NCBI RefSeq assembly: GCF_003945595.2
Contig: NW_024103874.1
Span: forward strand, 2,552,001 to 2,616,000
Length of the DNA stretch: 64,000 bases
Direction: 5' to 3'
From: Pipra filicauda
Lineage: Eukaryota > Chordata > Aves > Passeriformes > Pipridae
In this document: piece by piece, positions 50,529 through 63,700 of the stretch
Position numbering within the stretch: the first letter of the stretch is position 1
Layout of the letters: each line of letters starts with the position of its first letter
Notes under the pieces: generated by a model
Databases searched by the model: none
What the model saw: the letters and a program-made list of their open reading frames with translations, nothing else
What the model was told of the DNA's origin: nothing
Translations under genes and position numbers: made by a program

Positions 50529-53500
50529 AAAGACATCTGGAACAGAACAGTTCAGAAACTATGATTTTAAGTCACTGTGGAGGCTTTTTAATGAGTCCTA
50601 TTATTATGTCCTGCATTGAACCTTATTAAAGTTCAAGAATGACCTGAAGATTGAACACACCCCCTTGATTTATTACCTTTTAAAAAAATAATTAAGATTC
50701 ATATTGGGAATTGATAGCTTTTAGTATTTACAACAGTTTTTTCAGTTATTTCCTCATTTCTGCACGAATCTCAAGATGCCTCCCCAAATAGTTACCTACA
50801 TGTGCATTCCATATGTGCTTTCTTCCCTTCCCAAATGTGATTACTGCAATACTTTTTCTGTCTGTCTTTCAAATACAGAGCTATAGGATTACACACTGCT
50901 GTGCTTTAATTAAGATTCAAGTACTGGTGTGAATGATAGAACCGTGACAAGGAAACATTTATTAGAAGTTAGGATTAAGATTTTGATTTTTTTTGGACCA
51001 AAGCTCAGAGTTTTGATGCTGATCACCCTGATCTCTGTACATGGCACTGATCTGTTACACCATTCTTGACTTCCCATACAGAGCTCTCAGTCCCTTGCTG
51101 CTTAAGCAGATCTAAGCAATTAGTACTGCACGGGATGATCTTAGTTTGACCTCCCATTCCCACATGGTGTCTATTAAAAGTGATCCCCAAACTGTTAGTG
51201 GTGTAGTGGTGCTCTCGGCACAAAGCAAAAGTCAAGGACAAATGCCAGCAGTGCCTGGTATCCCACTCCCACTTTTGATGTGTCCAGCATCACAGCCTAT
51301 CTGGGAGGCTTCCTTTGATCACTACTTTTCCCTCTTTTCATCCTGACTGGTGTTTTTCATGCCACAGTTACTGTACCTACACCTGTGCTTATACAGCTAT
51401 TTGTGGGACCATATGGTGACCTGGATCAGCAGAAGGAAAAAGCTTTTCTAAAGATGCTTTATCATTAATTGTTCATTGCAGAACGATAAAATAAGAAATA
51501 TTTTAGAGGAAACTTCTGAAAATCATCTGGTCCAATTTCACAGCTAACTTGAAAGATAGAGAAAATTTCAAGTTGAGATCAGGTTGTTCAGGACCTTGAC
51601 CAGCTGAATTTTGAGAATTCAAGTGAAAATCAAAATGTCCACAGCTTCTCTCAGGCTCTAGTCCAGTGACTGAACACTGGAAGAATTTTCTCCTTCTACC
51701 TATTCAGAATTTTCCCTGCTGTAACCTGTGTCTGTTGCTGGTGCCCCCAAGAGCCACCATTGCCTGCACAACCCCCCCTGAGGTCACTGGGACAGTGACA
51801 CAGCACTGGACAAACCCAGGGCTCCCAGGCTCTGGCTTGGGAATGTTCAGGATCTCAGGGCTCCAAGCAGTAGCTGACACTCTGTAGGAGTTCATCAGTA
51901 TCTTTCTGGAGCTTGGCTCCCCCCCAAGCCCCAAAACGTGATCTCACAAGTGAATACAGGCTACAACCACTTCCTTGGCCCCCTGGCAGCTTTCTCCATG
52001 CAGGCAGCCTTCAGCTCCCCTGACAGAAACGAAGGAGCAGTGAAATCCAGTGTAGGGTTGCCTAGGATATATAAGTTTCCACTGAGATTTAATTCAAAAC
52101 TTACTGAAAAAGAACAGAATCTTTCCTGCCTTTACCCAGTGTTCACTTGGATCCTCTCTAGGTCCAGGTCCTGCACATCCTGGGGCTTATCTGCACAAAT
52201 GCCTTTAACTCAGAACAAGATGCATCAAAGCAAAAGAAGTACTTCTTAACTGCTTTGATCAAAATGTGTCAAAATGAACCATCAGTCTTTGCTTTACCAC
52301 AAATCCTACTTCCCCAAAAGGGGGTGGGTTTTTCCCTAGGGATACAAAGGCACTAGAGAAGGGATAGAATGGATTTCTGCAGTTCTTTATGTTACTGCCA
52401 CCTCACAAGGTGGGAAATAAGCGGGCACGTGGGCACGTTACAAGGTAGAGTCTGGGACTGGGCCTGGTCACAAAGTGAACCTGGCACAGACACCACCACA
52501 CTTGCACCACAACAGGAGCCATAGCATGGATAGTTTGGATAACAGTATTGCTTGAAAGATGTATGAAGTAATCCTTCCTTTTCTGCAGTACTGTGTTTAA
52601 AAAGAATGCTCAGCAAATAAAGAGCCCAGAAGAACAATGAAGATGGTCAAACATCAAAATTTGAAGGTGTTCTGCCCATGCTTTTCCACATTTTCCAGTT
52701 CTTATGCAGAGTTTCTTGGACTTATTGTGCAATGTTCCCATACTAGTCTCCACTTTCAATCAAATAAACTTTAGACTATCCTTTAATTAATTTAAGTGTA
52801 ATTAATACTGCTTGTTCCTCTCTGCTTTGCTTGCATGAATATGTGCATGCACAGTTTAAAAAACTACTGTCTGCACAATTATTTCACAAACTGTCTGCAG
52901 GGAGAGAAAAGCTGGGTTAGTGCAAAGAACAAGTTTTCAGCTACATCTAAAAGAAAGGCAGTAATTGTTTTTTCTGTTGGCTACTAGAACAGTCTTAAAT
53001 TACAACAAATATTATTCATGTCAAATATTGTTTCAAGGCTTCTTTCTTCTCATAAATGCCAATAACAAGTGAGCAAGAAAGATGAGTCTTGGGACAATGA
53101 AGACAAGAGAATCACAAGGAGGCTTTAATAAACGTTCTTTTGGTACAGCTTCAATCTGCACTGTGCTGCTTCTGAGTCTGAAAAACTAATGTGGCCACCA
53201 CATGTTAGAATGCTTCTCACACCCCAAGAGTTTACAGGTTTTTTTATTCACAGGATTTCTGAAATGTATTGGGGAAACTGAATAAATCCATATTGTTGTG
53301 CTTTCCTCTGGCATGAAGCCTTTCAGTTCACAAATGCAAAAGGAACAAAGATTTCAGACTTGGGCTAATCACAGCAGGTTTGTTAATCACGGAGCATCCC
53401 AGTCTAGGAGCATTTAAAATACTAAGCTTTTTAAGACATCTCAATAGCCTTCCATAACAAGAAAGTAAGATGGTTTAGGAATGAGCCAGACAGTGCTCAA

Positions 53501-53889
53501 TCTACCTGTGGGGGACAGACAAGGACACCCCGAGTGCCTGAAGGGACACCTGGAATAACGGGGCAGTGTTTGCTGTGCACCACAACGACGTGTTTGCAGA
53601 ACACATTTCAGAATTGCAGTTTGTTCAAACAAAAATCCTTTCTCTCCCCTCCCACGCCAAGATAAAACTGAATTTCACAGATTTTTGTAAGCTTCATGAA
53701 AAGCTGCTGTTCTCAGCAAAATTCAGTTTTGCACAGGTAAAACCCATAAAGCCCATTACTTCCTTGGCAAACAGTTCAAAGGCAAGATGGGGTTTATTTC
53801 TTTGTGTCAAGTCAGACTGTTTCACCTTTCATCTTGAAAAGAGATTGAAAACTGATAAATGCAATTTGCTAAAGGAGATATTCTTAATT

Positions 53890-53901
53890 CCCCCCCCCCC
53901 C
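53890..53901. repeat. Cytosine homopolymer
   Basis: A run of about twelve C. It is a likely site of length polymorphism and sequencing error. Confidence 0.85.
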
Positions 53902-56089
53902 CTAAACCCACTGGAAGGTTGCTTATTTTCAGAAGCATCATCATGTACTTTTTCAGGAAAAAAGAAGGGGTACCATAAAGATCATAAAGTGGCAAGCACT
54001 TAAAAAGTTGTTTAAAGAAAACCTCAGGTTACAGTTATGGTATTTTGTTCTTATACCATGTAATCTTTTTTTAAATCTGCAGAAATTGTCAAATATATTA
54101 ACTCACATTAGTGTTCATATCAATTTTTAAAGGCATAATAAAGGACAGTCAAGCACAGCCCTGTAACGTGCCTTGTTGCAAAAGAACAAACCACTTAACC
54201 ATCTAAAAAATAAATGCAAGATTTTGAAAAGGGGTAACAGAAGGAACAGTAGTCAGAATAAGCTTTCAGTTAAACAGAAAATATTTATGAGACTGCAATT
54301 TGTCAAGACACTTTTAGGACCAATCAACAGGTCATATTGTCTGTCGATTCCTACATGTTGGAAGACATTCATTCAAAATTTATGCTAGAGAGGGATAAAT
54401 CTCATAAAACTGCAAAGAAATTAGTGATGCAGAGTCTATTGATTTTTTGCTATTACATTTTCTCTCTCTTTTAAATTTTTTTAAACATATGAATGGATTA
54501 GCAACTTGAATAAAGAAGTATCTTCTTGATATCTGCATAAAATAAATTAAATTGGAGAGCACAGGAAGACCTTAAAGCCACATCCCTCCCCTCAGGGACA
54601 AGAAGTTTCTAAGAACTTTACAGGAACCTGTATTGTATTTGTATTTGTTTCCCAAACAGTTAAAGACAGACCTCTTCAGGAAACCAAGACATTTGAGATA
54701 TGTAAAGCATGGTGATACCAACAAAAGAGGAGACGAGTATTTCAGTATTTCACTCCCAATCAGGAGAGTTGAAGGAGGGATTTAACTTTGTTCAGAACAC
54801 CTGACACTACACAGGACTTTAAATTTACCCAGGGAGAAGAGTGACTCGAGAAAGGTGGATGTGGAGACATGTCAGAATGAGGGCTCTTTTCAATATTGCT
54901 TTCTCTGAAATGTTTCATTTTAAATAATACATTGTTTTACAAAGCAAGACGTGCACTCTAACGCTGCAGGTGTTGACCTGACCTGGTGAAGGAGATGGCA
55001 ATGAGCAGAGGGTCAGTGCCTAAGGCCTCGGGTGGGAATGAGTGTGCTGTGGAACGCTACACCGGGAAAGGGGATGGCTGGAGGCTGAAATGGGGCACCC
55101 TGAGGATGACCAGGAGCAGGGTCAGTGAGCCAATTCGTTTAGGAATTGTCACACTGTTCATCAGTGTTTGTCAGGGGGTAGAGCAGACTCCCCATCAGTT
55201 TGGCAATTCAAAGTCTCTCAAGTATAACACTTGTAAACACTCCTCTGCCACGGCACCGGGACTGCCCTGCATGGCCACGAGGAGCAGTTTTATGGAAAAC
55301 CTACAAAGCATTATAACCAAATCCATAAGAATTTACAGACTGGTCACAGGTATTGGCATTGTATCAATTCCAAGCCATCATTCTAACAGGACACAGGAGA
55401 ACCCCTCAACAGCTTTGTCCTCATCAGAATGTGGAATGAGAATTCCAGGACTTGATTTCCACTGAACTCTGAAAGGCTGATTAGGTTACAAGGTATAGAT
55501 GCACTTCCCACCCTTATATCTAGACAAACAACTCTCACCAGAAAATGTATTTAAATATACATAAAATGTAAATGCAGCTGCCAACACTTATGAACCAAAA
55601 CGACCTGTGTTTGTAACAATCCCTGCCCCTCCTAAAATCCGAAGATTAACCCTGGCTCGAACTGCAAAGGGCATTCATTAAAAAAGCAAGCAGCAAGAAC
55701 ACTTACAATAGATTAGATACAATACCGTGTAATGACAGAAAAGTACCAATTTATATAACAATTTTACAACTCTCTTGAAAAGAGTTTTGTTACTTTTCCA
55801 ACGCCTGATGTTGCAGAATATGCAAAATGCAAGGTCTTGCTCTTTCATACTTGGATACTTACTTCAAATTAGTCTACTGAGAATCACCGACAAACACATG
55901 CACTGAGAAAAGCACTCATGTGTGGATGAATGCAAAATAAACCTTATTTTCCAGTATTTGGTTCTGAAGTGTTTTGACTGGCTGTGACTAATTTTGCAGA
56001 AATAGATGTTTTAGAAAATTCCCTCCAGAAGATTATATCCAAGCATACGCTTCATTAACCACAAAGATACAATTACTATTTTATTTACA

Positions 56090-56334
56090 GAATGGGTGAG
56101 GTTGGTCCCATCTCCCTGCTCAAGCAGGGTCAATCCCAGAGCACGTGGCACAGGATTGTGTCCAGACAGCTCTGGAATATCCCCAGTGATGGAGACTCCA
56201 CACCCTCTCTGGGCAATCTCTTCCAGGGCACAGTAAAGAAGTTGTTCCTCATATCCAGGTGGAACTTCCTGGGTATCAATTTCTGCCCATTGCTTTTTGT
56301 CTTATTATTTGGCATCATGGAGAACAACATTTAG
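56090..56334 (-). mobile_element. CR1 LINE fragment, minus strand
   Basis: About 245 bases read as reverse-complement CR1. They include CTCCCTGCTCAAGCAGGGTC, ACAGGATTGTGTCCAGACAG, GGAGACTCCACACCCTCTCT, AGTAAAGAAGTTGTTCCTCA and CAGGTGGAACTTCCTGG. Compared with the usual order, a short internal block between CTCTTCCAGGG and CACAGTAAAG is missing, which indicates an internal deletion. It belongs to a different CR1 subtype from the copy at 8370-8834 and has no coding capacity. Confidence 0.88.
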
Positions 56335-59300
56335 TTTACTTTGTCAGGATGTTTTTCATTACTGTAGCCCTAGAGGCACTAAATGACTAATTTTACAGAC
56401 CTCATTGAGACTACCTGTGTTACTCATTGAAAGGAAGGTTCTCAGAAACTACCCCAAGCATTAGACCCTGCTGAGCCCAAATTCCTTTTGTTTCAATGGG
56501 CTTCAGATCAGAATCTGAAAACTAAATTCTCTTTGAGAAAATTCATAGTTCAATAACAATTTTACTGAGCAATCTTTACTCAGGTCCAAAAATCTTCTCC
56601 ATTTGAGATATCCATCTATATTAGCAGATCTTAGTAAATGTTTTTAATGTAATTCAATTCCAGAAATTGTCTGCATTTTTTGTCTTCTTCTGCACTAAGA
56701 TGTCCATTTAATCCAAATGATGGCCCAAGCAAGTATCTATGTTTCACATGTGTGATGGGATATTCAAAAGCAGCTAAAGAACCTGGGAGCACAAATTCCT
56801 TGTGCTGTTAAGCAGCTGGAAGCTGCGAAAAGTCCCTACCATGAAGCCAACGTTACTACAACATTAACATCATAAATAAGGCAGTGCATTGAGGTTCCCC
56901 AGCAGAGCCTCTGAAGGGAGCCTTAAAAATCTGCTGTGTCCCAAAAGCAGTTGCAGGTAGAACTGGTTTTTTTTTAATATATACAATATCTGATCATTCA
57001 AAAAACACAGTTTATGTAACTGGGAGTGTCAAGAAGTGAGGACATCTGTGAAGAACAGGACGTTCTACAGCTCGTTGATTCAAGACCAAGAATCATCCGT
57101 GCTGTGATCTCTAAATACATTTATGAAACATGTCAAAAACATTCATGGCGTGCTGTAAAACCATTCATTCAGAGCTTCAATTAAAGTCCATAAATGCCAG
57201 TAACATGAGTCCATGGTGGGTGTGTGCACTTGGTGGGCAAGACAGTTTTTGCATTTTGCCAAAGGAAAAAGAGCAGATAGATGAGCTGAAATTGCACAGT
57301 GGGATTAACTGAAAAATGGACAATAATGAAAGAAAAGTTTCAAACTTGCAGCCATTGGACAAAGTAGCTTTCAAATCCATAGGAGCCTTATTATTCCAAT
57401 TCACAGAACAAATATCTACAAAGAATTCTCCCACACACAGAATTCATGCCTTATGGGGAAGGCTTTTCTCATTAACTGGTCCAATTCAAACCAAATGAGC
57501 AAGCAGGAAATTAGGGTCAGGAAATTATTATAGAACAATAAAAGGAACACTGTCCTGTAGGCTCCATCCCAATTATTTTTACTGATAGACCTCAACAAAC
57601 ACTCAAGGAGTTTACCACTAAATTTATTGGGAGATCAAACCCAAAAATCCCTTTTATCAGGCTGCCACATTCAAACAGCCCTTCCATCCTTACAGAAACC
57701 CTGAGTCATGTTGCTGTTGGAAAGTGCTCTGTAACTGCTTTCAGAATCCTCATTTTGCCAAAGGTTTGGGAGCAGTTTCTCTGTGAGAGCTGCTATTCCC
57801 ACTGCTACGGGAAAATAATTTCCTTGGCTAACTGCAGAATTCCTATTTTCTTAATTCTGATACTTTTGGCTACATCTCCAGCTGCTGCCTCTCTCTGACT
57901 ACTGAAGGTAACATTATCCATTTCAGCTTAATGGCAGTGAAAGGAAAGGAAGAGAATCTGCCTAACAACATAGTGAAGCCTTTTGTTCAAAAGTTATTTA
58001 TTCTGTGGAAAAAATAGGGCTCAGTCCCATAACCTTTGTAGACTTGGATATTCTGGAGGCTTATGTTAGAGTACAGATAATCTCTCCCACTTCAGACAAA
58101 CAAAAAAGAGTATAATAATAAAAAGAAACATTACACAGGAATATTAAAAGCTTGGAATATGTTACAGTCACTTTCAAAGACTACACATAACCTAAGGCAA
58201 CATTTGTTACATAATGAAATCCAGGGCCTTCTTTACATTTAGAGAAAATAGGTTTATTTTATGTTGTGTGAATATTTATGAATTATGGACACAATGACAT
58301 ACAGATTCAAGGAGAAGCATCTTAGCAGGGAAATTTAATTAAAACTGTAAAAAGTTAGAATCAGTGCTAGATAATTCAAGCAGTTCAATGTCTCTGAGAA
58401 GCCCTGAACAGACTCGCCTCACCTCAACCAAAAATGTAGTATTGTCTATACAGCATCCATCAGAATTTTCTCTACCTTCTGGACCATCATCCAAGAACTG
58501 GAGAAGCCACAAAAGTATTTTGAGAATATGAAATCAAATTGTGCTTCTATAGATTCTTCAGTAGAATTTAGTGGTAGAGAGGAAGTGGAAAATTAGTTGG
58601 CTTTAATTGTGTTTAGCTTAAATCATTTTTTTTTTTAATCTGTGCCTCAACCTTTTGTAAGGATAGCAATTATAAACATAAAAAAAAAATCAGCTATAAT
58701 TCCAACCAAGTCCTAACAGTTGCTTCTCCATTCTTGGGTCTCATATCTGACTTTTAGAAAAGATTCTCTTTTTTTGTGGTGGGGCAGGTCTGGAATAGGA
58801 ATTTTCTACAAGCTTATTATCTTTAATTCAGCCTTCTTTTGTCCAAGCCTGTTAACTGTATTATCTTTATATTCTTATTTTTCCTCACTTTTTTCTTTAA
58901 AAAGTCCTCTTTCAAGAGAAGTAATGAAATATTCACTAATGAAATATTCACAGTTTATTTGCCTGAAATTTTTTTTCCCGCCTTTTTTTTTTTTTTCATT
59001 CTGCTCAGATCATGAGATTTCTGACAACTGAATAAAATATTTTCTTTGAAGGTAAATGCTCTCATGATGCCAGTGCTGGGAATATTCCTACTGTTTTCCC
59101 TTTGGCAATCCATACCTGTAACAAGTACCTAGAGAAGCCTGGCTATGCATCCCAGAAACAGTAGGTGGGGGCAGGGCCTTGAGGAAGTTGTTGCTCTGGG
59201 AAATGTGTTTCCAGAACATTTTGATATTATTTTTAAATCCCCCTCCCTTCATTTTCGTAACAAATCCTCTTGCTTACTTTTTTCAGGCCTAGTTTTTCCC

Positions 59301-60400
59301 TGGAATATTCTTCTCTCTCTGATGGATTTCTACAGCAAATGAACGTGGCCATGTCACAGGGTCTGGATGTGCAGAGCACCAAGCAGCCTCTGTGGCAAAC
59401 AAAACTTGCAAGTGGCCACTGACAAATCCTCCTCAAATGCAGTCCTTTTAACACACACAAAATCCAATATTCACTAAAGGAGTTCCCGCCTTCCAGAATA
59501 GCTGGCTGCCAGGTGTCCAGGAAAGCAGCCAGTTGGTTTTTTCCCATATTTTCACGATGTTACCTAGAGTTTTTGCAATATGTGTGTGCCCTCTGGCTAT
59601 CCCCGTTGGATGTGTGCCTTTGTCCTTTTGTACCAAACAGGAATTCCCAGGCTGCATCCTTGCACACCCATCCTCGACAGGTCACGCAGCCTCTCTGCAA
59701 TGTAGGCTTGGGGCCAGGCCCTGTTTGCTTATTGAGTTTTGGGACTTTTGCAGTTCTTTAGAGTCAGCTCATCCCTTCAGGCAGTTCGAACATGTTAAAC
59801 TCTGCCTGTCACCGAGCAATTCCCTCCAGTGCTCTGGAACAGAGCAGTTTTCAGCTGCTGCTCCATGGCTGTGGGAAGGACTCCCAGGTAAACCATCAGT
59901 GTCTCCTGAAAATGACCCCCTGCTTGCCAGGAAGGTGCACGGAGGTAGAAGTCAAGTGTGATTAAAAATAGGAGTGCACCTGCAGCAACAGTTCCCTCAG
60001 TTTTAACATCACCATCAATATTGATCAAAGCTGACAAACTCAAAGAAAAGAAAAGCAAAACTTCTTAATGCAAAACAGAACTAGAGCTTTCTGGGAGAAC
60101 ACACTGGGACAACTCTGTATTTTAGCAGGCAAAAATGTATGGGAGGCAAGCCCTGGAAATATCCAGGGCTGGTAAAGCGATACAAAGCCAACGTTTTGGA
60201 GTTTTTTTGCCTTTTGTAAGCACACACCCCAATAGCTGCCACACGATCAAGGAACTACCCAAACTCAGTTAAATCAACGCCTGACTTCACAAGAGTTTAG
60301 ACCAAGATTTACATGTCAGCTCAGCACAGCTTTTTAAAGTGTAGGTTTAGCTTTCACAGAGGTTCCACCCTTTTCAACATCTAGGGTGACCTTGCCGTCT
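56335..60400. other. Intergenic DNA, no gene recognised
   Basis: AT-rich sequence. A 15-bp unit (TAATGAAATATTCAC) is duplicated in tandem at 58922-58951, and T or A runs lie near 58626-58637 and 58680-58689. Frames at 59513-59961 overlap in different registers and have no recognised domain. Confidence 0.45.
58922..58951. repeat. 15-bp tandem duplication, two perfect copies
   Basis: TAATGAAATATTCAC is immediately repeated without mismatch. It looks like a recent small duplication by replication slippage. Confidence 0.85.
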
Positions 60401-60790
60401 AAGGTGACATGACCTCAAACAAAGAGGCAGCTCTGCTGGACCCGAGCGACCAGAACACGCACGGTAAATCAGCAGATCTGATAAAAGAAAGATGTCCCCA
60501 AAGACGGGGTGCAATTGTCAGTATTGGAACGGCAGAAAAGAAATCTATTTATGAAAGAGAACCCGCATGTAAGCAAGACAACAATTTGTCGTTTAATCCA
60601 TCCCCACTCTCTGATCCCGACCCATTCCCGCGCCTAATCCAGGGATAACGCGACCCCGCAGCGCCACCTCGCGGCCTGCCCCGAACGGCACCGCAACCCC
60701 CCGAGGGGGCAGTTCCAGAGGGGTCAGGAAAGGGACAGCGGCCACTCCCATGGGGTGAGGGCACTGAAGAAAGAAAACCTCGTTTTCCAT
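60400..60790. promoter_or_regulatory. Small CpG cluster, possible promoter or insulator
   Basis: CpGs cluster at 60440-60470 and more densely at 60610-60720 (for example CCCGCGCC, AACGCGACC, CTCGCGGCC, CCCCCGAGGG), against CpG-poor flanks. On the plus strand an ATG at 60409 with a purine at -3 opens MTSNKEAALLDPSDQNTHG, and a GTAAAT donor-like site follows at 60464. A first exon of some downstream plus-strand gene is therefore possible. In mammals PHACTR3 is the next gene downstream, but this peptide is not one I can match to it. A regulatory element is equally likely. Confidence 0.3.
60661..60674 (-). promoter_or_regulatory. CTCF-like core motif
   Basis: GCGCCACCTCGCGG resembles the reverse-complement CTCF core (GCGCC-[AC][CT]CT-x[CG]x-GG), with deviations at two less-constrained positions. 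It lies inside the CpG cluster downstream of EDN3, a plausible position for a domain boundary. A motif match alone does not show binding. Confidence 0.4.
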
Positions 60791-63700
60791 TCAGTAAGAG
60801 CGTGCAATTCCCACAAAAGCCATTTGGAGCTGTATGGACAAGTCCGCATCTGCTGCTGAGCAAAAAACCTCTACTGATTGAAACCAGGAGATCAGGAATC
60901 GTTCCCTCCTCATTGTGCAACCTTCATAACACCACATGAACACTCCTTGCCACGCTCTGTGTTGCTTTTAAGGACAGGATACAAGAACTTTTCATTTCTT
61001 CAGAACTGGCTCCAGTGCAGAAGCTAAAAAGAATTTATTTCTGTTCTTGAGTCTTTTGCTTGAAGGGTCATAACAGAATCAGATAGCATAGTATAATTAC
61101 CAGATGAGAAAAAATAAACAACAAATAATTTCATTATGACTGGATTCATACCATTGACTTCAGAGAGATTACTCATGAGCACAAGTTAATGTAAATAAGA
61201 TCACAAAGCCAGATTTGAAACACGCAGTTTTCTGCCTAGGCTGTATTTTTGGCATAGTAAAATTCTAATACAAATGACAAATTTATCATGTAGTCTAACA
61301 CAAAAAGCACAGCATTGCATATCAGCAGCTCTGCAGCACTGCAAGGTCACTTACTCTTTCCTTCCCCAAGAAAAAAAAAAACAACTACTTTGAGTCACAT
61401 TTTTATCATGATACTGTGGGGAAAGTCAAACAGACAGTAACTATAGAGACCACTGTACCCAGTAACTTATTCGTAATGATTTGGTTCCTGCACCTTATTC
61501 ACACATCCCTTTACTTTCTGAGCCACTGTGCTGTACTAATGCCACACAGGTTTGACATCTGAGTTAGACTTGTACTATTTCACAACCCCAAACTCCCTTT
61601 CAGAAGGATGCAATGATATCTGTAGTGTCCATGTCTGGTTAAGAGAGAGAAAAGAAGTAAATGCCATTTCTCAACTTTTACTTTCACTGGCCTGCCTATC
61701 CTTGTTTTCCTAGGTTAATTAAATCTAGCAAGCAGTTGTTCCAATTAGGCAGCATTAGCAGCTGGCCAAGCATAGCAGTAGGGAAGGGAAAGGCAGCTGT
61801 TTCTCTCCCTGGGAAGTCACAGGAAGGTCAGGGAATTCCAGTCCTAACACACCTCTATGCTCCAGGCCCACACTGAGCCCCTCTGTGGGGACACAGACAA
61901 GAAGAAATATTAAATTTGGCATCAGATGCTGAAAGCCCATAATTTTTGCCCTGCAAATCCATGATACGTGAGCCAGCAAAACCAACCATTTACATGGTTA
62001 TTACCTTATGCCATCATTGCTCAGCTATCACAGAGGGGACTGAAGCTGCATTCCAAGGAGTATTATAAATTCATAAAAGACCTGTCTTGCCTTTGTTGCC
62101 ATTGCCTGTCTCTAGACTGTAATTACTCCTTATACACATACAAAACTGTGGCACAGTGAAGAAGTGATCTACTTGCTTGGAGCCCAAACTGGAAACCAAA
62201 CTGAGGGCTCTTGAGACACATTGCATTGCTTTAGCACCAAGGACACGTCCAGTCCTGTTGTGTTCTCCTACTGAGTGCAGGAAGAGATTTTAAATTGTAT
62301 CATTTGGCCCCTGGGTAGTTTTTCATCCCTTTAACCAGCCAGAATGGACAGAGACAAAGGAGCTTTCTTGGCCTCTTGAAATGGAGGTGATATAAAATGA
62401 TTGGAAAAAGAAAATTATAAAATCTGACAGCAGTATAATGTGTATATTTATATTTTGGAGCTCTAAACCCCTTTCCTGAATTCTCAGCTCTCCCTCAACA
62501 CTCCATTTTCAACCCAAACCTCAAAAAGCAGCAGAACACCTTGCTTGCTACTGATAGGTTTTCAGCTCTTTAAGTAAATTCCATATGAAATATTATTCAG
62601 ATTGTAAAAAGAAGAGGGAGGGAAAAAAAGGGGGGGGAGAAACACCTGTAATAAATCCCTTCCCTAGCCATTACCTTGATTACCAAGGTTTGGATTAATT
62701 TGGAAACATACTGAACCAAGAAGTATTTTGAGCACTCTCAGTTAAGCCTTCAACAATTTAATGCCAATAATAACAGCTGATAGACCTCCTTTGGCTTAGA
62801 CTTGCTTTCTCCTCTGTCTGCTTTACAGACTGTAATTGCTGACCTCTTCACCAAAAGGCCACCACTGATCCTTATTTTTCAGCATTCCTGGAACTGTGTA
62901 TTAACACACTAAAGACTTCTGCAAGCTTGAGGAGAAGCTGAATGTTCCAGACAAGAATGTTTGCTAACCAATTTCCTTTATTCACAGTCTTCAAGACAAA
63001 AAGGTACTTAAAACATCTAATCAAACAAATCTTAGACTTTTTTTCTCCACTTTTCTGAATGCAAGCCTTCATTCTCTATATGTAGACTTTTTAAATCACT
63101 CCCAGATACCTGTTTAACAGGGAACCTACTAGACTGGTATAACTGTCCTGTCCTTCCTAATTCCTCACCATTCCACCGTTTTACCACTGTAAGGCAGGAA
63201 AGTTGTTGACACAAATTCTGAAGTTGCTCATTACTGACACAGTGCACTGAAAAAACAACATCCCAGGTCTAAATCATCCTGTATGTAACAGTCAGTCATC
63301 AAATAGTTTGTCTATAATGAGGCCTGAAAACAGAACTGAACAGTTCACGCTCTGTACACCTACAAGCTGGAAAAGCAGAGCTGCTGCTCACAATTTAAAC
63401 CAAAAAATGGCTATAGCCCTTTCAGAATGCTTCAAAATGCAGACATAATGTGCAGGATGGATGTGGAATGATTACAAATTAATGTGTAGGATTTCAAGTG
63501 TTTAACCTCCTTAAAAGCTAAGGCAAAATGTAACACCACCCCCTTTTTCTAAATGGATTTCTACTTCACTAAGTGTAGTGACTGAATGGCTTATGTGCTG
63601 AGCCGAGTAGAAATTGTGCAATACAACATTCTTGGCACCTATATATAGTAATTCACATATAAAAACAGTGACTATTCACTATCTCTCATTGATTCTAAAG

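Larger units (their letters stand above)
49776..56088. other. Intergenic DNA, no gene recognised
   Basis: AT-rich single-copy DNA. It includes a 10-bp stem hairpin (50503-50528) and a cytosine homopolymer (about 53890-53901). Open frames of 145 codons (53566-54003) and 159 codons (54986-55465) show no domain, splice or composition support. Confidence 0.45.

Noticed and set aside
53566..54003. 145-codon plus-strand frame
   Set aside because: Runs through a C homopolymer that gives PPPP; no domain and no sign of a gene start.
54986..55465. 159-codon plus-strand frame
   Set aside because: No family resemblance or exon signals; treated as chance.
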